Shown here: positions 62,999 through 64,000 of the stretch, piece by piece
Numbering within the stretch: the stretch's first letter is position 1
Layout of the letters: each line of letters starts with the position of its first letter
Source: Myxococcales bacterium
GTDB lineage: Bacteria > Myxococcota_A > UBA9160 > UBA4427
Length of the DNA: 64,000 bases
Reading direction: 5' to 3'
NCBI GenBank assembly: GCA_022563535.1
Contig: JADFNE010000011.1
Coordinates: forward strand, 1-64,000
The notes under the pieces: model-generated
The model's input: only the letters and a program-made list of their open reading frames with translations
Told to the model about the DNA's origin: nothing
Databases searched by the model: none
Made by a program: the position numbers and the translations under genes

Positions 62999-64000
62999 TC
63001 AGTATTTGGCACGGTCGATCAAGCGGTCCATCGAGCCATCCCACTCGCTCGCCCAACTCTCGGCCAACTCCTCTCCCGGGCTGCGCCCTCGCTCGACCAC
63101 CTCGCCCAGTGGGTCGAGAAAGCCGTCCTCATCCGGGCCGGCGATGCCATGAGAAGCCATTGCCTTGAGGCCCGCCGCGGAGTATGCGACCAACTCTCGA
63201 GCCAGTTCAATGACCGGTCGCCCCGCAATTTCTGCCGCCAAACCTCGCCGGGCGACGTCGGCCAGACCCGCGTCTCGCTCGGCGGCACTGAACCCGCCGG
63301 CCAACGACCACGCGGCCTCTCGGGCATCTGCATCGTAGAGAATTCCCTTCCAAACTGCGGGCAAGGCACAGGTCAGTTCGCGCGAAACGGCGTCGGTGCC
63401 CCGCACCTCAATGATCCGTTTGAGGCGAATCTCGGGAAACAGCGTGGTGAGATGCGTGTCCCAATCCGCGTGGGTCGCCCGCTCGCCTGCGAGACCCGAC
63501 TTCATGAACTCGCGAAAGGTAAGGTGGCTGGCCGGGTGGTATTGGTCCCCGCGAACGACGAAGAACATCGGGATGTCGAGTGCCCAATCGATGTAGTGCC
63601 GATAGCCAAAGTCCGGAAGGAAGACGAACTCTAAAATTCCGCAGCGATCGGGGTCGGTTTCTCGCCAGATCTGAATCCGGCGCGAGGCGAAGCCGTTCGG
63701 CTTGCCTTCGGAAATGCTGGAGTTGGCGAACAGTGCCGAGATCACCGGGCTGATTGCCATGGCGGTGCGCATCTTTTCCGCCATGTCGGCTTCGTCTCGA
63801 TAGTCGAAGTTGGCTTGCACGGTTCCGGTCGCGTGCATCATGTGCATGGCGAGATCGCCTTTAGTCGGCAGATAACTGCGCATGATGTCGTAGCGCGCTT
63901 TCGGCATGCGCGGGATCTCTTCGATCTTGTGGATCGGATCGTGACCGAGCCCCAGCCACAGGATCCCCATGTCCTGGGAGATCCCCTTGAGCAACTCGAC
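62999..64000 (-). CDS. gshA: Glutamate-cysteine ligase, N-terminus beyond the window
   Basis: The C-terminal 333 residues of a type-3 (plant/proteobacterial) glutamate-cysteine ligase, the first step of glutathione synthesis. GLGHDP, MPKARYDIMRSYLPTKG, ATGTVQANFDYRDEADM and RLKRIIEVRGTD are family signatures around the substrate site. The frame is open to the right edge; the start lies outside. It points towards the DUF1232 gene, 42 bases away. Confidence 0.93.
   Translation of the reverse strand, partial: VELLKGISQDMGILWLGLGHDPIHKIEEIPRMPKARYDIMRSYLPTKGDLAMHMMHATGTVQANFDYRDEADMAEKMRTAMAISPVISALFANSSISEGKPNGFASRRIQIWRETDPDRCGILEFVFLPDFGYRHYIDWALDIPMFFVVRGDQYHPASHLTFREFMKSGLAGERATHADWDTHLTTLFPEIRLKRIIEVRGTDAVSRELTCALPAVWKGILYDADAREAAWSLAGGFSAAERDAGLADVARRGLAAEIAGRPVIELARELVAYSAAGLKAMASHGIAGPDEDGFLDPLGEVVERGRSPGEELAESWASEWDGSMDRLIDRAKY

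Overview
The window is a dense, G+C-rich chromosome segment (about 60 percent by eye) from a diderm bacterium. Supporting signs are an LpxL-like lipid A acyltransferase, a Pal/OmpA lipoprotein, FabA- and FabZ-type dehydratases and a plant/proteobacterial-type glutamate-cysteine ligase. Gene order (rpsU-dnaG-rpoD; rho-prfA-prmC-his; rng-rplU-rpmA-obgE-proB-proA-nadD/rsfS) and the J-domain/RodZ-like protein next to a MinD/FlhG-like ATPase suggest a deltaproteobacteria-related lineage (Myxococcota or Desulfobacterota-like). That placement is inference only. I saw no insertion sequence, prophage, CRISPR array, rRNA or tRNA.

Region 1 (1-12548, all minus strand) is the most unusual part. One tightly packed operon, with several 4-base stop/start overlaps, runs KASIII, FabA-like, FabG, FabZ-like, FabF-like, acyl carrier protein, PlsC-like acyltransferase, AcpS-like phosphopantetheinyl transferase, a 1880-residue single-chain biotin carboxylase/BCCP/carboxyltransferase with the domain order of eukaryotic acetyl-CoA carboxylase, FolB, and an LpxL-like acyltransferase cut by the window edge. 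It supplies extender units, carrier activation, condensation, reduction, dehydration and transfer to lipid, but has no enoyl reductase or malonyl-ACP transacylase. It is either a main fatty acid operon or a dedicated system making an unsaturated or hydroxylated acyl chain.

Region 2 (12549-30502) is mixed housekeeping and regulation: a DnaQ-DinG helicase, a ThDP enzyme, Pal with a TPR lipoprotein, ThiI, an ECF sigma/anti-sigma/DUF3106-like triad, an alpha/beta hydrolase, SppA, a soluble chemoreceptor-like protein, a VOC protein, a RegB/RegA redox two-component pair and an SDR.

Region 3 (30514-48045, minus) holds the macromolecular synthesis operon rpsU-dnaG-rpoD, then hisA-hisB-hisD-prmC-prfA-rho, pgeF-rluD, the J-domain/RodZ-like and MinD-like pair, an HNH nuclease and selA. 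Candidate regulatory structures include an inverted repeat upstream of rpsU, a direct repeat with a TATATA box upstream of hisB, and a 0.5 kb rho leader with a good -35 box and a C-rich, G-poor stretch.

Region 4 (48046-57424, plus) begins with a gene-free, less G+C-rich kilobase and continues with rng, rplU, rpmA, obgE, proB, proA, an in-frame nadD-rsfS fusion and comF. Region 5 (57421-64000, minus) has a PAS-DHp-REC protein without an ATPase domain, trxB, a module of an unknown membrane protein, a REC-PAS regulator and a YkvA-like protein, and a truncated gshA.
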